Positions 7,548 to 16,387 of a DNA stretch of 24,430 nucleotides are shown piece after piece. Origin of the DNA: an uncultured Eubacteriales bacterium. Lineage in GTDB: Bacteria > Bacillota > Clostridia > Oscillospirales > Oscillospiraceae. Under the pieces are notes generated by a model, which worked only from the letters and a program-made list of their open reading frames with translations, ran no database searches and was not told where the DNA came from. The stretch covers positions 1 through 24,430 of the forward strand of contig URKW01000016.1 in NCBI GenBank assembly GCA_900548615.1, given 5' to 3'. Every line of letters starts with the position of its first letter. The stretch's first letter is position 1. A program made the translations under genes and the position numbers.

Positions 7548-8888
7548 TTACTCTTGCTTTTCCAAACGGCAGATATAGAAGCCGTCCGTGCCCCATCGTT
7601 GGGGCCACAGGGTCAAATGTCCATCGCAGCCGCCGATAGGAGCAGGCAGCACAAAGGGCGACAGGTGGAATTCGGGATGCTCCTTCAAAAACCACGTGAC
7701 CACCTCTTGATTCTCCTCCGGCAGCACCGTGCAGGTGGAATAAATCAGCGTGCCGCCGGGACGGACGTAGCTGGCGGCATTCTCCAGAATGGCCCGCTGC
7801 TCACGGGGCAGCTTGGCCAGCTCCTTAGGGTTCTTGTAGCGGATATCCGGCTTCTTGCGGATGATGCCAAGGCCGGAGCAGGGCACATCGGCCACCACCA
7901 GATCCGCCTGAACAATCCACGCCTCGTGGCGCTCCCGGCCGTCGGCCAGCGCCGTGCGGATGGACTTCAGCCCCAGACGGGCCGCGCCTTTTTCGATCAG
8001 CTTCAGCTTGTGGGGATGTACGTCACAGGAGAGGATATCTCCCCTGTCCCCCATGTCGATGGCCAGCGCGAAGGACTTTCCGCCCGGCGCGGCGCAGACG
8101 TCCAGTACCCGGTCGGTTTCCTGCGGCGCTGCCACCGTGGCGACCAGCCGGGCCGCCGCGTCCTGTACGGTAAACAGGCCCTGCCGGAAAGCGTTCAGGC
8201 TTTCCAGATCACCGGTGCCGCTGACCTCAAAGCAGCCAGCCATCCACGGATGGGGCATGACCGTCGCTCCGGTGACCCGCAGCTCCTTTTCCAGCGCCTC
8301 CGGTGTGGTTTTCATGGTGTTGGTCTGGATGGTGGTGGGAACGATGGCGTTGTTGCAGCGGAGATATTCCTCTGCCTCCTCCGCGCCCAGAATGTCGATG
8401 AGCCGCGTCCCCAGCCACTTGGGATGGCTGTACCGCAGCGACAGGTAATCCGCCGTGCTGCCGCGGGGCAGCTCCGGCATATCCAGCCAGTTGGTAACAA
8501 ATTTCCGCAGCACCGCATTGACCATGCCTGCCGCCTTGGGGCGGCCATGACGCTTGGTCATCTCCACCGCCTCGTTAACGGCGGCGCGGTGGGGGATCTT
8601 ATCCATAAACAGTATCTGATAGGCGCCGATCCGCAGAATATTCCGGATCAGCGGCTCCAGCCGCTCCGCCTTCTGGGTACACCACAGACTGATGTAGTAG
8701 TCCAGATACATGCGGTTCTGGATAACGCCATAGGCGATACGGCTGGCCAGCGCCGCGTCCCGGCTGTCCAGCCCGTTTTTGGCGATGGTGCGTTTTAGGC
8801 TGCCGTCCGACCAGGCATTGGCGGCGGAAACGCTCAGCAGCACCTCCAGCGCGGTGTCGCGGGCGTTGCTCTTTCGTTTTTCGTTCAT
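7548..8888 (-). CDS. rsmB: 16S rRNA m5C967 methyltransferase
   Basis: RsmB methylates C967 of 16S rRNA. The 446-residue product has an N-terminal NusB-like RNA-binding domain (about 1-135) and a Rossmann methyltransferase domain. The SAM site is DVCAAPGGKS (263-272). The two catalytic cysteines are in DVPCSG (Cys337) and YSTC (Cys386), followed by EENQ. The ATG overlaps the fmt stop as TCAT on the plus strand (8885-8888). Gene order fmt-rsmB-rlmN is the conserved Firmicutes arrangement. Confidence 0.96.
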   Translation of the reverse strand: MNEKRKSNARDTALEVLLSVSAANAWSDGSLKRTIAKNGLDSRDAALASRIAYGVIQNRMYLDYYISLWCTQKAERLEPLIRNILRIGAYQILFMDKIPHRAAVNEAVEMTKRHGRPKAAGMVNAVLRKFVTNWLDMPELPRGSTADYLSLRYSHPKWLGTRLIDILGAEEAEEYLRCNNAIVPTTIQTNTMKTTPEALEKELRVTGATVMPHPWMAGCFEVSGTGDLESLNAFRQGLFTVQDAAARLVATVAAPQETDRVLDVCAAPGGKSFALAIDMGDRGDILSCDVHPHKLKLIEKGAARLGLKSIRTALADGRERHEAWIVQADLVVADVPCSGLGIIRKKPDIRYKNPKELAKLPREQRAILENAASYVRPGGTLIYSTCTVLPEENQEVVTWFLKEHPEFHLSPFVLPAPIGGCDGHLTLWPQRWGTDGFYICRLEKQE

Positions 8889-9805
8889 AGGCAGACCGGG
8901 ATCGGATGGCCTGCCAGATAGGCGGCGGCGGACATGCGCTTGCCGCCCTGTGCTTGCAGCTCCAAAATCCGCAGCAGCTTACCGTCGCCGCAGGCAACAG
9001 CAATGCCTTTCTTGTTGGCTTCCACGACTGCGCCGGGAGCGGCGGCGGTCTCCTCGCCCACTGCGGTACGGTAGACCTTCACGCTAGCACCGTTCAACTC
9101 CATTGTCGCGCAGGGCCAGGGAATCAACCCACGCACCTGATCGTGCAGCTGCTGGGCGGGCTTCGTAAAGTCCATGGGGCTCATGCTCTTATCCAGCATA
9201 GGGGCATAGGTGTGCTTGTCGTGCTCCTGCGGTGTACGGGTGGCCGTACCGGCCGTCAGGTCGTGCACCGTCTGCACCAGCGCGTCAGCACCCAGCAGAG
9301 CCAGACGAGCCGTCAGGGTCTGGGCATCCTCGTCTGGATCAATGGGAGTCTCTGCAACGCGGATGATATCGCCCGCGTCCAGCTCGGCGGCCATATACAT
9401 GATGGTCACGCCGGTGACCTTTTCGCCGTTGAGAACCGCCCAGTTGATCGGGGCCGAGCCGCGGTATTTGGGCAGGATGGAGGAATGCACATTGATAGAG
9501 CCGTAGGGCGGCATGTTCAGAATATCCTCCGGCAGAATGCGGCCATAGGCAGCCACCACGATCAGCTCCGGGTGCAGCTCCTGCACCAGTGCCAACGCCG
9601 TGCCGTCCCGCAGCTTCAGCGGCTGATACACCGGCAGATTCTGTGACAAGGCATATTCCTTCACAGGTGAGAATGTCAGCTTGTGGCCGCGGTTTTTCGG
9701 CTTATCCGGCTGGGTAAAGACGCCGCAGATCTCGTGACCGGCCTCCACCAGTGCTTTTAGGGAGGCCACCGCAAATTCCGGCGTGCCCATAAATAAGATC
9801 CGCAT
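8885..9805 (-). CDS. fmt: Methionyl-tRNA formyltransferase
   Basis: Fmt formylates the initiator Met-tRNA using 10-formyl-tetrahydrofolate. The 306-residue product begins with MRILFMGTPEFA, shows VVAAYGRILP (83-92), and carries the catalytic region INVHSSILPKYRGSAPI with Asn105 and His107. Asp143 lies in ELDAGDI. The C-terminal tRNA-binding domain is present. The start overlaps the def stop by one base (TAATG), so deformylase and formyltransferase are translationally coupled, matching their opposite roles at the start and end of N-terminal formylation. Confidence 0.97.
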   Translation of the reverse strand: MRILFMGTPEFAVASLKALVEAGHEICGVFTQPDKPKNRGHKLTFSPVKEYALSQNLPVYQPLKLRDGTALALVQELHPELIVVAAYGRILPEDILNMPPYGSINVHSSILPKYRGSAPINWAVLNGEKVTGVTIMYMAAELDAGDIIRVAETPIDPDEDAQTLTARLALLGADALVQTVHDLTAGTATRTPQEHDKHTYAPMLDKSMSPMDFTKPAQQLHDQVRGLIPWPCATMELNGASVKVYRTAVGEETAAAPGAVVEANKKGIAVACGDGKLLRILELQAQGGKRMSAAAYLAGHPIPVCL

Positions 9806-10335
9806 TACTCTTCTTCCTCTACTTCCGCATCTTCGATCTCGTACTGGTCGGCGTGGTCAGCCAGCCACTGCTGCAGCTCCTCGCCCTCCATCAGGTGGTC
9901 GGTGTGCTCCACAAACAGGTGGCCGTCTAGATGCTCGATCTCGTGGCAGAAGCAGCGGGCGGTGATGCCCTCGTCCTCCACCTCGAACCACTGGCCGTCA
10001 CGATCCTGCGCCTTGACCCGCACCACATAGGGGCGCGTCACTTCGCCGTATTTGCCGGGAACGCTGAGGCAGCCTTCCAGCGCCGTCTCCTCGCCCTCGG
10101 TGTAGACGATCTCCGGATTGATCAGCTCAATGATCTCGTCATCCTCGTTCAGTACGATGCAGACCCGGCGCAGAATGCCCACCTGCGGAGCGGCCAGACC
10201 CACGCCGCCGGCTTCCTCCAGCGTCTCCGCCATGTCGTCCAGCAGCGTGTGGAGCCGGTCGTTGAACTCTGTCACGGGGCGGCAAACCTTGGTGAGACAT
10301 TCCTCACCCTGCAATGCGATCTTCCTTAGTGCCAT
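9805..10335 (-). CDS. def: Peptide deformylase
   Basis: Removes the formyl group from nascent protein N-termini; the active site carries Fe2+ or another metal. All three motifs are visible in 176 residues: GVGLAAPQ (44-51), EGCLS with metal ligand Cys89, and CHEIEH giving His131, Glu132 and His135. The C-terminal tail is very acidic and extends beyond the usual core of about 150 residues. AGAGGT lies eight bases before the ATG. The gene starts 12 bp after the priA stop. Confidence 0.97.
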   Translation of the reverse strand: MALRKIALQGEECLTKVCRPVTEFNDRLHTLLDDMAETLEEAGGVGLAAPQVGILRRVCIVLNEDDEIIELINPEIVYTEGEETALEGCLSVPGKYGEVTRPYVVRVKAQDRDGQWFEVEDEGITARCFCHEIEHLDGHLFVEHTDHLMEGEELQQWLADHADQYEIEDAEVEEEE

Positions 10336-10347
10336 ACTTTATTACCT

Positions 10348-12774
10348 CTAATCCATCAAATTACAATCCGTGTATATCTGCATGCCGCGGTTTTCACCGC
10401 GCTTTGAAAACGCCTTCATAAATGCCGCCAGCAAGCCCCGCAGTACCTTGTCGTTCCGGCCGATCACCGTTACACGATAGCGGTATCGGTCGTTGACCTT
10501 TACCACCGGTGCGGGAGCAGGCCCCAGGATCATCAGACCCAGCGCGTCGTAGGGCGGCTGCTTTGCCGCCGCCAGAAGGCTGTCGCATATCTCCCGGATC
10601 GCGCGGCGGACGGCGGATTCCTCCGGCCCTGTGACCGTGACCATCATCTGGTCGGCAAAGGGCGGGTCGCGGCGCAGCTGCCGCAGGCGTATCTCGCTCT
10701 CGTAAAACCGGTCATAGTCCTGCGCGGCGGCGGCCTGTATCACGTCGTTGCCTGGCGTATAGGTCTGGATCACGGCACGTCCCTCTTTTCCGCCCCGTCC
10801 CGCGCGGCCCACCACCTGCGTCAGCAGACTGAAGGTCCGTTCGGAGGCGCGGTAGTGATCCACGTACAGAGAAAGATCCGCCGCCAATACGCCAACCAGT
10901 GTGACATTTTCAAAATCCAACCCCTTGGCCACCATCTGAGTGCCAATCAGAATAGGGATTTTCTTTTCGTCAAATTCCCGCAGCAGCGCTTCATGTCCCG
11001 CGCCGACCGTGTCCGCGTCCATCCGCAGGATAGGGGTATCCGGAAATAGCTCACGCAGCTCCTCCTCCACCCGCTGGGTGCCGAAGCCGATATGGCGCAG
11101 CTGCGTTCCGCAGTCCGGGCAAACCTCCGGTGCCTTTTCCGAATGACCGCAGTAGTGGCACATCAGCCGATCGTTGACGCTGTGATACGTCAGGTAGACG
11201 CTGCACCGGGGACATTGGGGCACAAAGCTGCAATTGGGGCACAGCAGCTGGCGGCTATTGCCCCGGCGGTTGAGAAAGAGGATGCTCTGCTCGCCACGCG
11301 CCAGATTTTCACGCAGCTCCTCGTACAACGGCTGGCTAATGGCGGTCATGTTTCCCTGCCGCAGCTCCTGCCGCATGTCCGCCATAATCACACGGGGCAG
11401 CTGCTGGCGGTTATACCGTTGGCGCAGCAGCGTCAGGTGATAGTCGCCGTTCCGGGCGTGCCACGCTGTTTCAACGGTAGGCGTGGCGGAGCCCAGCACC
11501 AGATGGCAGCCCTCCGCTCCGCAGCGGTAGCGGGCAATGTCTCTGGCGTGGTAGCAGGGAGCGCGCTCGGATTCATAAGAGCTTTCCTGCTCCTCGTCCA
11601 TAACGATCAGCCCCAGATTTTCCAGCGGCGCGAACACGGCGCTGCGGGTGCCCAGCACGATACTGGCCTCCCCCTTCCGGATGCGCTTCCACTGGTCATA
11701 GCGCTCCGTGGCCCGAAGGCCGCTGTGCAACAGGGCTACCTTTTCCCCAAAATAAGCGGTGAAGCGGGCCATCATCTGAGGCGTCAGGGCAATTTCCGGC
11801 ACAAGGATCATCACAGACTTTCCCTGTGCCAGCAGCTCCTGTGCCAAGCGGATATAGATCAGCGTCTTGCCGCTTCCGGTAACGCCCTGCAGCAGCGTTA
11901 CGCCACCGGATCCTGCCATGACCCGCTGCAAGATTGCGTCATACGCCTGCTGCTGCTCCTCATTTAGTGTAATGGATTTTACCTTTACATGATAGCTTTT
12001 TTCAGTGATTCGATAGGTTTCCTGTGTGCGCAGCTCGATCACGCCGCGCTTTTCCAGCGCTGTGACGGTCTGTCGGGACGCACCGGTAAAATAGCTCAGC
12101 TCATGTACGGCGGTCTCGCCTTGCTGTAACAGGAACTGCACCGCATCGTACATACGGGGCGCGGATTTTTTCCGGGTCTGCGCCCACGCGGCGGCGTCCT
12201 CCGGCGGAATCGCCAGCCGAACCAGCTGCACCGTCTTGTCCTGCACATTGCGGCGGCCCACCGTCTGGTGGGAAACGACGCCCCGCTTTTCCAGACCGCG
12301 CAGGGTGGTGACAACCCCCTCGCCATAAGCCTCGCGCAGCACAGACAGTTCTTTCGGCCCGTCCAGAAGAAGCTGGCAGACCGCCGCCTCTTTCCCGGAC
12401 AACTCCGGAAAGGCGGTACTGCCACGCAGGTGCCACAGTTCCTGATAACGATACCACACAGCGGCAGGCAAAACGGTGCGGATCGCGTCATAAAACGTGC
12501 AAAAATACCGCTGCCGCATCCAGAATGCCAGCTTGATCTCCCGCGGAGAGATCACCGGAGCGCCGTCCAGGTTCAGGCGCAGCGCCTTCAGCGGGCCATT
12601 CGGCAAACCCTCCTCCAACGAAAGGACGATCCCCTCGCTGGTGCGGTTTCCCCGGCCAAAGGGTACCAGCACCCGGCAGCCCACGCTGACGTCCATCCCG
12701 GCGGGAACCCCATAAGAATAGGGCTTGTCGATGGCATATGTCGCCGCTTCCACGGCGATCTTCGCGATCTGCAT
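10348..12774 (-). CDS. priA: Primosomal protein N' (replication restart helicase)
   Basis: PriA is a 3'-5' superfamily 2 helicase that reloads the replisome at collapsed forks. The 808-residue product has an N-terminal DNA-binding domain (about 1-105) and a winged-helix region. The helicase core has Walker A GVTGSGKT (297-304) and Walker B DEEQ (393-396). A double zinc-binding insertion follows, with CPNC, CPRC, CHYC and CPDC pairs. A GTQMVAKGLDFENV motif, a QVVGRAGRG motif and the C-terminal domain complete it. Walker B is DEEQ, where the last residue is often His; I treat this as normal variation. Start: ATG with AGGAG ten bases upstream. In B. subtilis coaBC lies between rpoZ and priA; here only 27 bp separate them. 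Confidence 0.96.
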   Translation of the reverse strand: MQIAKIAVEAATYAIDKPYSYGVPAGMDVSVGCRVLVPFGRGNRTSEGIVLSLEEGLPNGPLKALRLNLDGAPVISPREIKLAFWMRQRYFCTFYDAIRTVLPAAVWYRYQELWHLRGSTAFPELSGKEAAVCQLLLDGPKELSVLREAYGEGVVTTLRGLEKRGVVSHQTVGRRNVQDKTVQLVRLAIPPEDAAAWAQTRKKSAPRMYDAVQFLLQQGETAVHELSYFTGASRQTVTALEKRGVIELRTQETYRITEKSYHVKVKSITLNEEQQQAYDAILQRVMAGSGGVTLLQGVTGSGKTLIYIRLAQELLAQGKSVMILVPEIALTPQMMARFTAYFGEKVALLHSGLRATERYDQWKRIRKGEASIVLGTRSAVFAPLENLGLIVMDEEQESSYESERAPCYHARDIARYRCGAEGCHLVLGSATPTVETAWHARNGDYHLTLLRQRYNRQQLPRVIMADMRQELRQGNMTAISQPLYEELRENLARGEQSILFLNRRGNSRQLLCPNCSFVPQCPRCSVYLTYHSVNDRLMCHYCGHSEKAPEVCPDCGTQLRHIGFGTQRVEEELRELFPDTPILRMDADTVGAGHEALLREFDEKKIPILIGTQMVAKGLDFENVTLVGVLAADLSLYVDHYRASERTFSLLTQVVGRAGRGGKEGRAVIQTYTPGNDVIQAAAAQDYDRFYESEIRLRQLRRDPPFADQMMVTVTGPEESAVRRAIREICDSLLAAAKQPPYDALGLMILGPAPAPVVKVNDRYRYRVTVIGRNDKVLRGLLAAFMKAFSKRGENRGMQIYTDCNLMD

Positions 12775-12801
12775 AAGCCCTGTTCTCCTCTCTTGTATGG
12801 G

Positions 12802-13017
12802 TTACTCCTGAATCGAGGAGTCGATGGTGCTGGCGTCAAACTTGCCGTCGGCCACCTCATCAATGGCGAGGGTGACGGGCTTTTCGTCCAGATGCTCGCC
12901 GGTCTCCTCGGCCTCGGCGGCGATCTGACGGGCGCGGCGGGCCACTACGTTGACCATCATGTAACGGTTGGGCACATAGGCCGTCAACTGATTCATAGCG
13001 GGATACAGCATAGACAT
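12802..13017 (-). CDS. rpoZ: RNA polymerase omega subunit
   Basis: A small subunit that promotes assembly and stability of RNA polymerase. The 71-residue product starts MSMLYPAMNQL and includes the family core NRYMMVNVVARRARQIA (about 17-33), followed by an acidic segment and KPVTLAIDEVADGK. AAGGAG sits about ten bases before the first ATG. The second Met (residue 3) would leave an over-long spacing, so the first is preferred. It lies directly behind gmk, the usual order. Confidence 0.93.
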   Translation of the reverse strand: MSMLYPAMNQLTAYVPNRYMMVNVVARRARQIAAEAEETGEHLDEKPVTLAIDEVADGKFDASTIDSSIQE

Positions 13018-13073
13018 AATAACATATCTCCTTCTGCCTTTTCGGCGATAAAATATATGGTTTGATGGGTCTC

Positions 13074-13679
13074 TTATGCTTCGCGCAACAGGTGGATGCG
13101 GTCTGTGGGGCGGCAGTGCTCAGCCAGCATAATGGCCCGCAGCTCCGCCACGGCGTTCTCCACGTTGTCATTTATCACAAAATAATCGTACTGGTCGGCA
13201 GCCTTCAGTTCCACCTTGGCCCGCAGCAATCGCTCCTGCACCTTTTCCGGAGAGTCGGTGTTCCGGGCGGTAAGGCGGCGCTCCAGCTCCTCCCACGAGG
13301 GCGGCGCGATGAAGATCCGCACCACCTCAGGCCGCAGCGTATGAACCTGTGCGGCGCCCTGGATCTCGATATCCAGGATGGCGTCTTTCCCCGCCGCCAT
13401 GGCCTCGTCCACATATTTGCGGGGCGTGCCGTAGAAGTTGCCTACATACTCGGCATACTCCAGAAATTCACCGTCGGTGATCCACTGGTGGAACATCTCC
13501 GGCTCGATGAAATAGTAGTTCACCCCATGCTCCTCACCGGGACGGGGCGCACGGGTGGTGGCGGACACGGAAAAATACAGATCGTCACGCCCCTCAAACA
13601 ATGCTTTCAGCACCGTGCTCTTTCCCACGCCGGACGGCCCGGAGATCACAAATGTTTTTCCCTTCTTATCCAAACTCAT
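13074..13679 (-). CDS. gmk: Guanylate kinase
   Basis: Phosphorylates GMP to GDP with ATP. The 201-residue product has the P-loop GPSGVGKS (14-21), the GMP-binding region SATTRAPRPGEEHGVNYYF (about 38-56) and the IEIQGA motif (about 103-108). Length and motifs are standard. The ATG overlaps the remA stop (13676-13679), implying coupling. In Firmicutes Gmk limits GTP pools and is a target of (p)ppGpp, which suits its place with rpoZ; that regulatory role is family knowledge, not read from this sequence. Confidence 0.97.
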   Translation of the reverse strand: MSLDKKGKTFVISGPSGVGKSTVLKALFEGRDDLYFSVSATTRAPRPGEEHGVNYYFIEPEMFHQWITDGEFLEYAEYVGNFYGTPRKYVDEAMAAGKDAILDIEIQGAAQVHTLRPEVVRIFIAPPSWEELERRLTARNTDSPEKVQERLLRAKVELKAADQYDYFVINDNVENAVAELRAIMLAEHCRPTDRIHLLREA

Positions 13680-13948
13680 TCCTCTTCCTCCCTTATCTCT
13701 TCCGGCGTCATGCCAAGGCGCGGCGCCAGCTTTTCCGTACTCAAGGCCGACAGCACCACGTGGTCGCTGTCCATAATGAGCACCGACGCTGTTTTCCGGC
13801 CATAGGTGGCGTCGATCAGCATGCCCCGGTCACGGGACTCCTGCACCAGCCGTTTGACCGGGGCGCTGTCCGGGCTGACGATGGCGATCAGGCGCCGCAG
13901 CGACACCAGATTGCCGAACCCGATATTGACCAACTGCATCTCACTCAA
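13676..13948 (-). CDS. remA: RemA-family DNA-binding regulator (DUF370)
   Basis: In B. subtilis RemA activates biofilm-matrix and osmoprotection operons as a ring-shaped DNA-binding protein. The 90-residue product contains the near-invariant segments NIGFGN, IVSPDSAPVKRL, RDRGMLIDATYGR and MDSDHVVLS. The start is uncertain. A TTG at 13948 has AGGTG seven bases upstream and overlaps the yicC stop. An ATG three codons later (13939) would give the usual short N-terminus (MQLVNIGFGN) but lacks a well-placed ribosome site. I prefer the TTG. The gene sits between yicC and gmk, as in most Firmicutes. Its targets here are unknown. Confidence 0.93.
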   Translation of the reverse strand: MSEMQLVNIGFGNLVSLRRLIAIVSPDSAPVKRLVQESRDRGMLIDATYGRKTASVLIMDSDHVVLSALSTEKLAPRLGMTPEEIREEEE

Positions 13949-14819
13949 TGTTCTGCACCTGCTCGCGGATCTTCTCCACCTCAGCCTTCATGTTCACCAC
14001 GTCCTGCGCAATGGTCAGGTCGTTGCACTTTGAGCCGATGGTATTGCACTCGCGGTTGACCTCCTGGATCAGGAAGTCCAGCTTCCGGCCAATGGGCTGG
14101 TCGCTCTCCAGCATGGTACGCAGCTGGGAGAGATGGCTGCGCAGACGGACAGTTTCCTCATCCACGGCGATCTTGTCGGCGAAGATGGCCGCTTCCGTCA
14201 AAATGCGGCTCTCGTCAATGGCGGTGGATTGCAGCACCTCCTGCATCCGGGCCAGCAGCTTTTCCCGATAGGCCGCCACGGTCTGGGGAGAGCGCTCCTC
14301 CACCTTACCCACCACCGCTTCGATGGTATCAGCACGGCCTGCGATATCCTCGCGCAGCTTGCCGCCCTCGACGGTGCGCATGGCGTTGTAGGCGGCCAGC
14401 GCCTCGTCCAGCACAGCGCAGATATCGGCGGCCACAGACTCCAGATCCTCCTCCGCCTTGGTGACAGTCAGCACATCGGGGAACTTCGCCAGCGTAACGG
14501 CGTTCAGGCCGTCCTCCAGCGAGAACATGTCCTTCAGCCGCGTCAGCGCCTCGTAGTAGCCGCGTGCCAGCGGCTCGTTGACCGCCACCACCGTCTCGTC
14601 AGCGGCGGCAGCGTCGATGGTGATGAACACATCCACCTTGCCGCGGGAGACGGCCTTCTGCACGCGGGCCTTCACGGCGTCCTCCGCGAAGATGTAGGTG
14701 CGGGGCACCTTCACCGTGCAGTCCAGATAGCGGTTGTTGACAGAACGCACCTCCACCGTGATATCGCGTCCATTCAGTGTCTGTCTGGCCCGGCCATAGC
14801 CGGTCATGCTTTTGACCAC
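13941..14819 (-). CDS. yicC: YicC-family endoribonuclease
   Basis: YicC proteins are recently characterised endoribonucleases linked to RNA decay; the B. subtilis member is YloC. The 292-residue product opens with the typical SMTGYGRA and ends with the conserved C-terminal DUF1732 region, including the FLIQEVNRECNTIGSK segment and a helical end. The start is GTG, supported by GGAAGG seven bases upstream; the in-frame ATG in SMTG (residue 5) would truncate the conserved N-terminus. It is the first gene of the classic yicC-remA-gmk-rpoZ block and follows the J-domain gene by 43 bp, a gap containing a small hairpin. Confidence 0.92.
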   Translation of the reverse strand: MVKSMTGYGRARQTLNGRDITVEVRSVNNRYLDCTVKVPRTYIFAEDAVKARVQKAVSRGKVDVFITIDAAAADETVVAVNEPLARGYYEALTRLKDMFSLEDGLNAVTLAKFPDVLTVTKAEEDLESVAADICAVLDEALAAYNAMRTVEGGKLREDIAGRADTIEAVVGKVEERSPQTVAAYREKLLARMQEVLQSTAIDESRILTEAAIFADKIAVDEETVRLRSHLSQLRTMLESDQPIGRKLDFLIQEVNRECNTIGSKCNDLTIAQDVVNMKAEVEKIREQVQNIE

Positions 14820-14837
14820 AATATTTCCTTCCTTTCA

Positions 14838-14852
14838 GGCGGCAGAGCCGCC
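14838..14852. repeat. Small GC hairpin before yicC
   Basis: GGCGGC (14838-14843) and GCCGCC (14847-14852) form a perfect 6-bp stem with a 3-base loop, between the J-domain gene stop and the yicC ribosome site. There is no T-tract on either side, so it is not a canonical terminator. It could mark an mRNA processing or stability boundary. Confidence 0.4.
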
Positions 14853-14862
14853 GCGGTAAAAT

Positions 14863-15501
14863 TTAACAGCAGTAGAGATACCCTCCGCCGGGGCAGCAGA
14901 ACAGCGGCAGGCAGAACGGCAGGCATGGGTTCATCTGGCAATTCCCTGTTGAGGCCGAACCATAGCCATCCGGCCGGTAGGCTGTCTGGCGGCCCTCCGC
15001 CCTGTCCAGCGCCCGCTGATACTCACTATTATCCGGATCCATCTGCACCGCCGTCTGATAGTAGCGCCTCGCTTCATCCATCCAGCCCCGCTTCTGGCAC
15101 AGCACGCCCTTCAGAAAGTTCCACTCGGCGTCGTGATTCTGCATGGCGTTCAGCAGCTCCTCCGCCAGATTCAGATCGTTCTGCAAAATGGCCATGCGCA
15201 CCCGCTGATAAGGCCCGGCATAGGACTGATAGCCGCCATAGCCGCCGTAACCATAGCTTGCGCCGCCCGTGTAACCGGAGGATGTGCCGTGGCTGCCTGC
15301 GGAAGCGCCCCGCTTGCGCTGGGTCTGGATCTCCTCGTAAGCCTCGTTGATCTCCTTCATCCGCTCCTGGGCCAGATCGGCCAGCGGATTATCATGATAG
15401 TTATCCGGATGGTACTTCCGCGCCAGATTCCGGTAGGCTTTTTTTACTTCTTCATCGGTCGCCGTGCTGGGCACTCCCAACACCTGATAGGGATCACGCA
15501 T
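14863..15501 (-). CDS. J-domain protein with Cys-rich C-terminus
   Basis: A DnaJ-like cochaperone of unknown client. From the ATG at 15501 it has 212 residues. An N-terminal J domain (about 3-62) contains the HPD motif (31-33) that stimulates DnaK. A Gly/Tyr/Ser-rich linker (about 65-97) follows, then a helical TPR-like segment (about 103-170). The last 25 residues contain seven cysteines (188, 193, 197, 202, 203, 211, 212) among Pro, Leu and Phe. It lacks the zinc-finger and substrate domains of DnaJ itself. An upstream extension of 47 codons is open but lies antisense-like within the DUF5685 gene and is rejected. The start overlaps the end of the DUF5685 gene by 8 bp. The Cys tail could bind metal or anchor the protein to the membrane; neither is shown. 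Confidence 0.88.
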   Translation of the reverse strand: MRDPYQVLGVPSTATDEEVKKAYRNLARKYHPDNYHDNPLADLAQERMKEINEAYEEIQTQRKRGASAGSHGTSSGYTGGASYGYGGYGGYQSYAGPYQRVRMAILQNDLNLAEELLNAMQNHDAEWNFLKGVLCQKRGWMDEARRYYQTAVQMDPDNSEYQRALDRAEGRQTAYRPDGYGSASTGNCQMNPCLPFCLPLFCCPGGGYLYCC

Positions 15502-16387
15502 AGCGGCGTCCCCCTTTCTTTCGTACAACTTTCTTCTTTTGGTGGAAGGTGCCGTCCAGAACGGCAGTTCCCACCGCGTAAAGCCCCTGATAGACGGTGC
15601 TTTCAATAATGGGATCGTATTGGCCGAAGTCCCACAGCTCAAACGCCGCCGCCATGGCCCGTATGGAGCTGTCCAACGTCTGAGCCAACTCCTGCCGCGC
15701 CGTGTCTGTCAGGGTATCGCCGGGCAGCTGGTAGCGCATCGGCAGCGGATTATAGCTGCCGGCGGCAGCATCCTTTTTCAAATCGTCCGACGCGTCGATC
15801 AGGTAGATCCAGCGGCCCAGATGATAGAGCATCTGCGCCAGCACACGGCGCTTGACAGGCTCCTCCACCTCGTCAGCCGCACCGGAAAGCAGTTGGGCAA
15901 AGGTATCCGCCGCCGCGTCAATGGAGGGGCATTTCTCCTTCTCCAGCTGGGACAGTGCCTTCAAGTGGCGCTGCGTCCCCTCGTCAAAGGCAGGCCGCAG
16001 CAGCCGTGCTTTTCGATAAGCCCGCCGCAGCATCCACGACGCCGCGCGGTATTTCAGGCCGCTCCAGAAGCCATGGTCGGCAATCCCGTCCTGTATCTGC
16101 CACCATGTCAGGATCACGCTCATATCCGCCGCCAGCGCGAACGCCTCGCCGCCGCAGGTGCATGTCCGACCCTTGAGGGGGTGCATGACGCACCCCTTGC
16201 GGCACTGCTCATCCTGCCCCTCTGACAGCAGCATCGCCAGAAAGGTCAGGTCGTAGTTGAGGATCATGCGGCCCGGCAGGCCGTAGCGCTTGCCCAGCGT
16301 GTGGCACAGGCCGCAATACGCCGCCCGAAAGCACGCCTCTTGTTCCTCCGTCAGCCGATCCGCCGCCGGACGTACATAACCAAACAT
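15494..16387 (-). CDS. DUF5685 family protein
   Basis: A conserved Clostridial protein without known function. The 297-residue product starts MFGYVRP, a hallmark of the family, and has three N-terminal cysteine pairs: Cys25/Cys28, Cys62/Cys66 and Cys76/Cys78. They lie in CGLC, CRKGC and CTC, which looks like a metal or cluster site. The rest is mainly alpha-helical with YRAASWMLRRAYRKARL and an LGRWIYLIDASDDLKKD segment. That acidic, helix-rich region vaguely recalls all-helical isoprenoid-type folds, but I would not assign an activity. The ATG overlaps the stop of the RseC-like gene by one base (TGATG), and the J-domain gene overlaps its end. The three genes are therefore translationally linked. 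Confidence 0.87.
   Translation of the reverse strand: MFGYVRPAADRLTEEQEACFRAAYCGLCHTLGKRYGLPGRMILNYDLTFLAMLLSEGQDEQCRKGCVMHPLKGRTCTCGGEAFALAADMSVILTWWQIQDGIADHGFWSGLKYRAASWMLRRAYRKARLLRPAFDEGTQRHLKALSQLEKEKCPSIDAAADTFAQLLSGAADEVEEPVKRRVLAQMLYHLGRWIYLIDASDDLKKDAAAGSYNPLPMRYQLPGDTLTDTARQELAQTLDSSIRAMAAAFELWDFGQYDPIIESTVYQGLYAVGTAVLDGTFHQKKKVVRKKGGRRYA

Noticed and set aside
15502..15642. 47-codon N-terminal extension of the J-domain protein
   Set aside because: It lies wholly inside the DUF5685 gene in another frame, and the J domain starts directly at the ATG at 15501.
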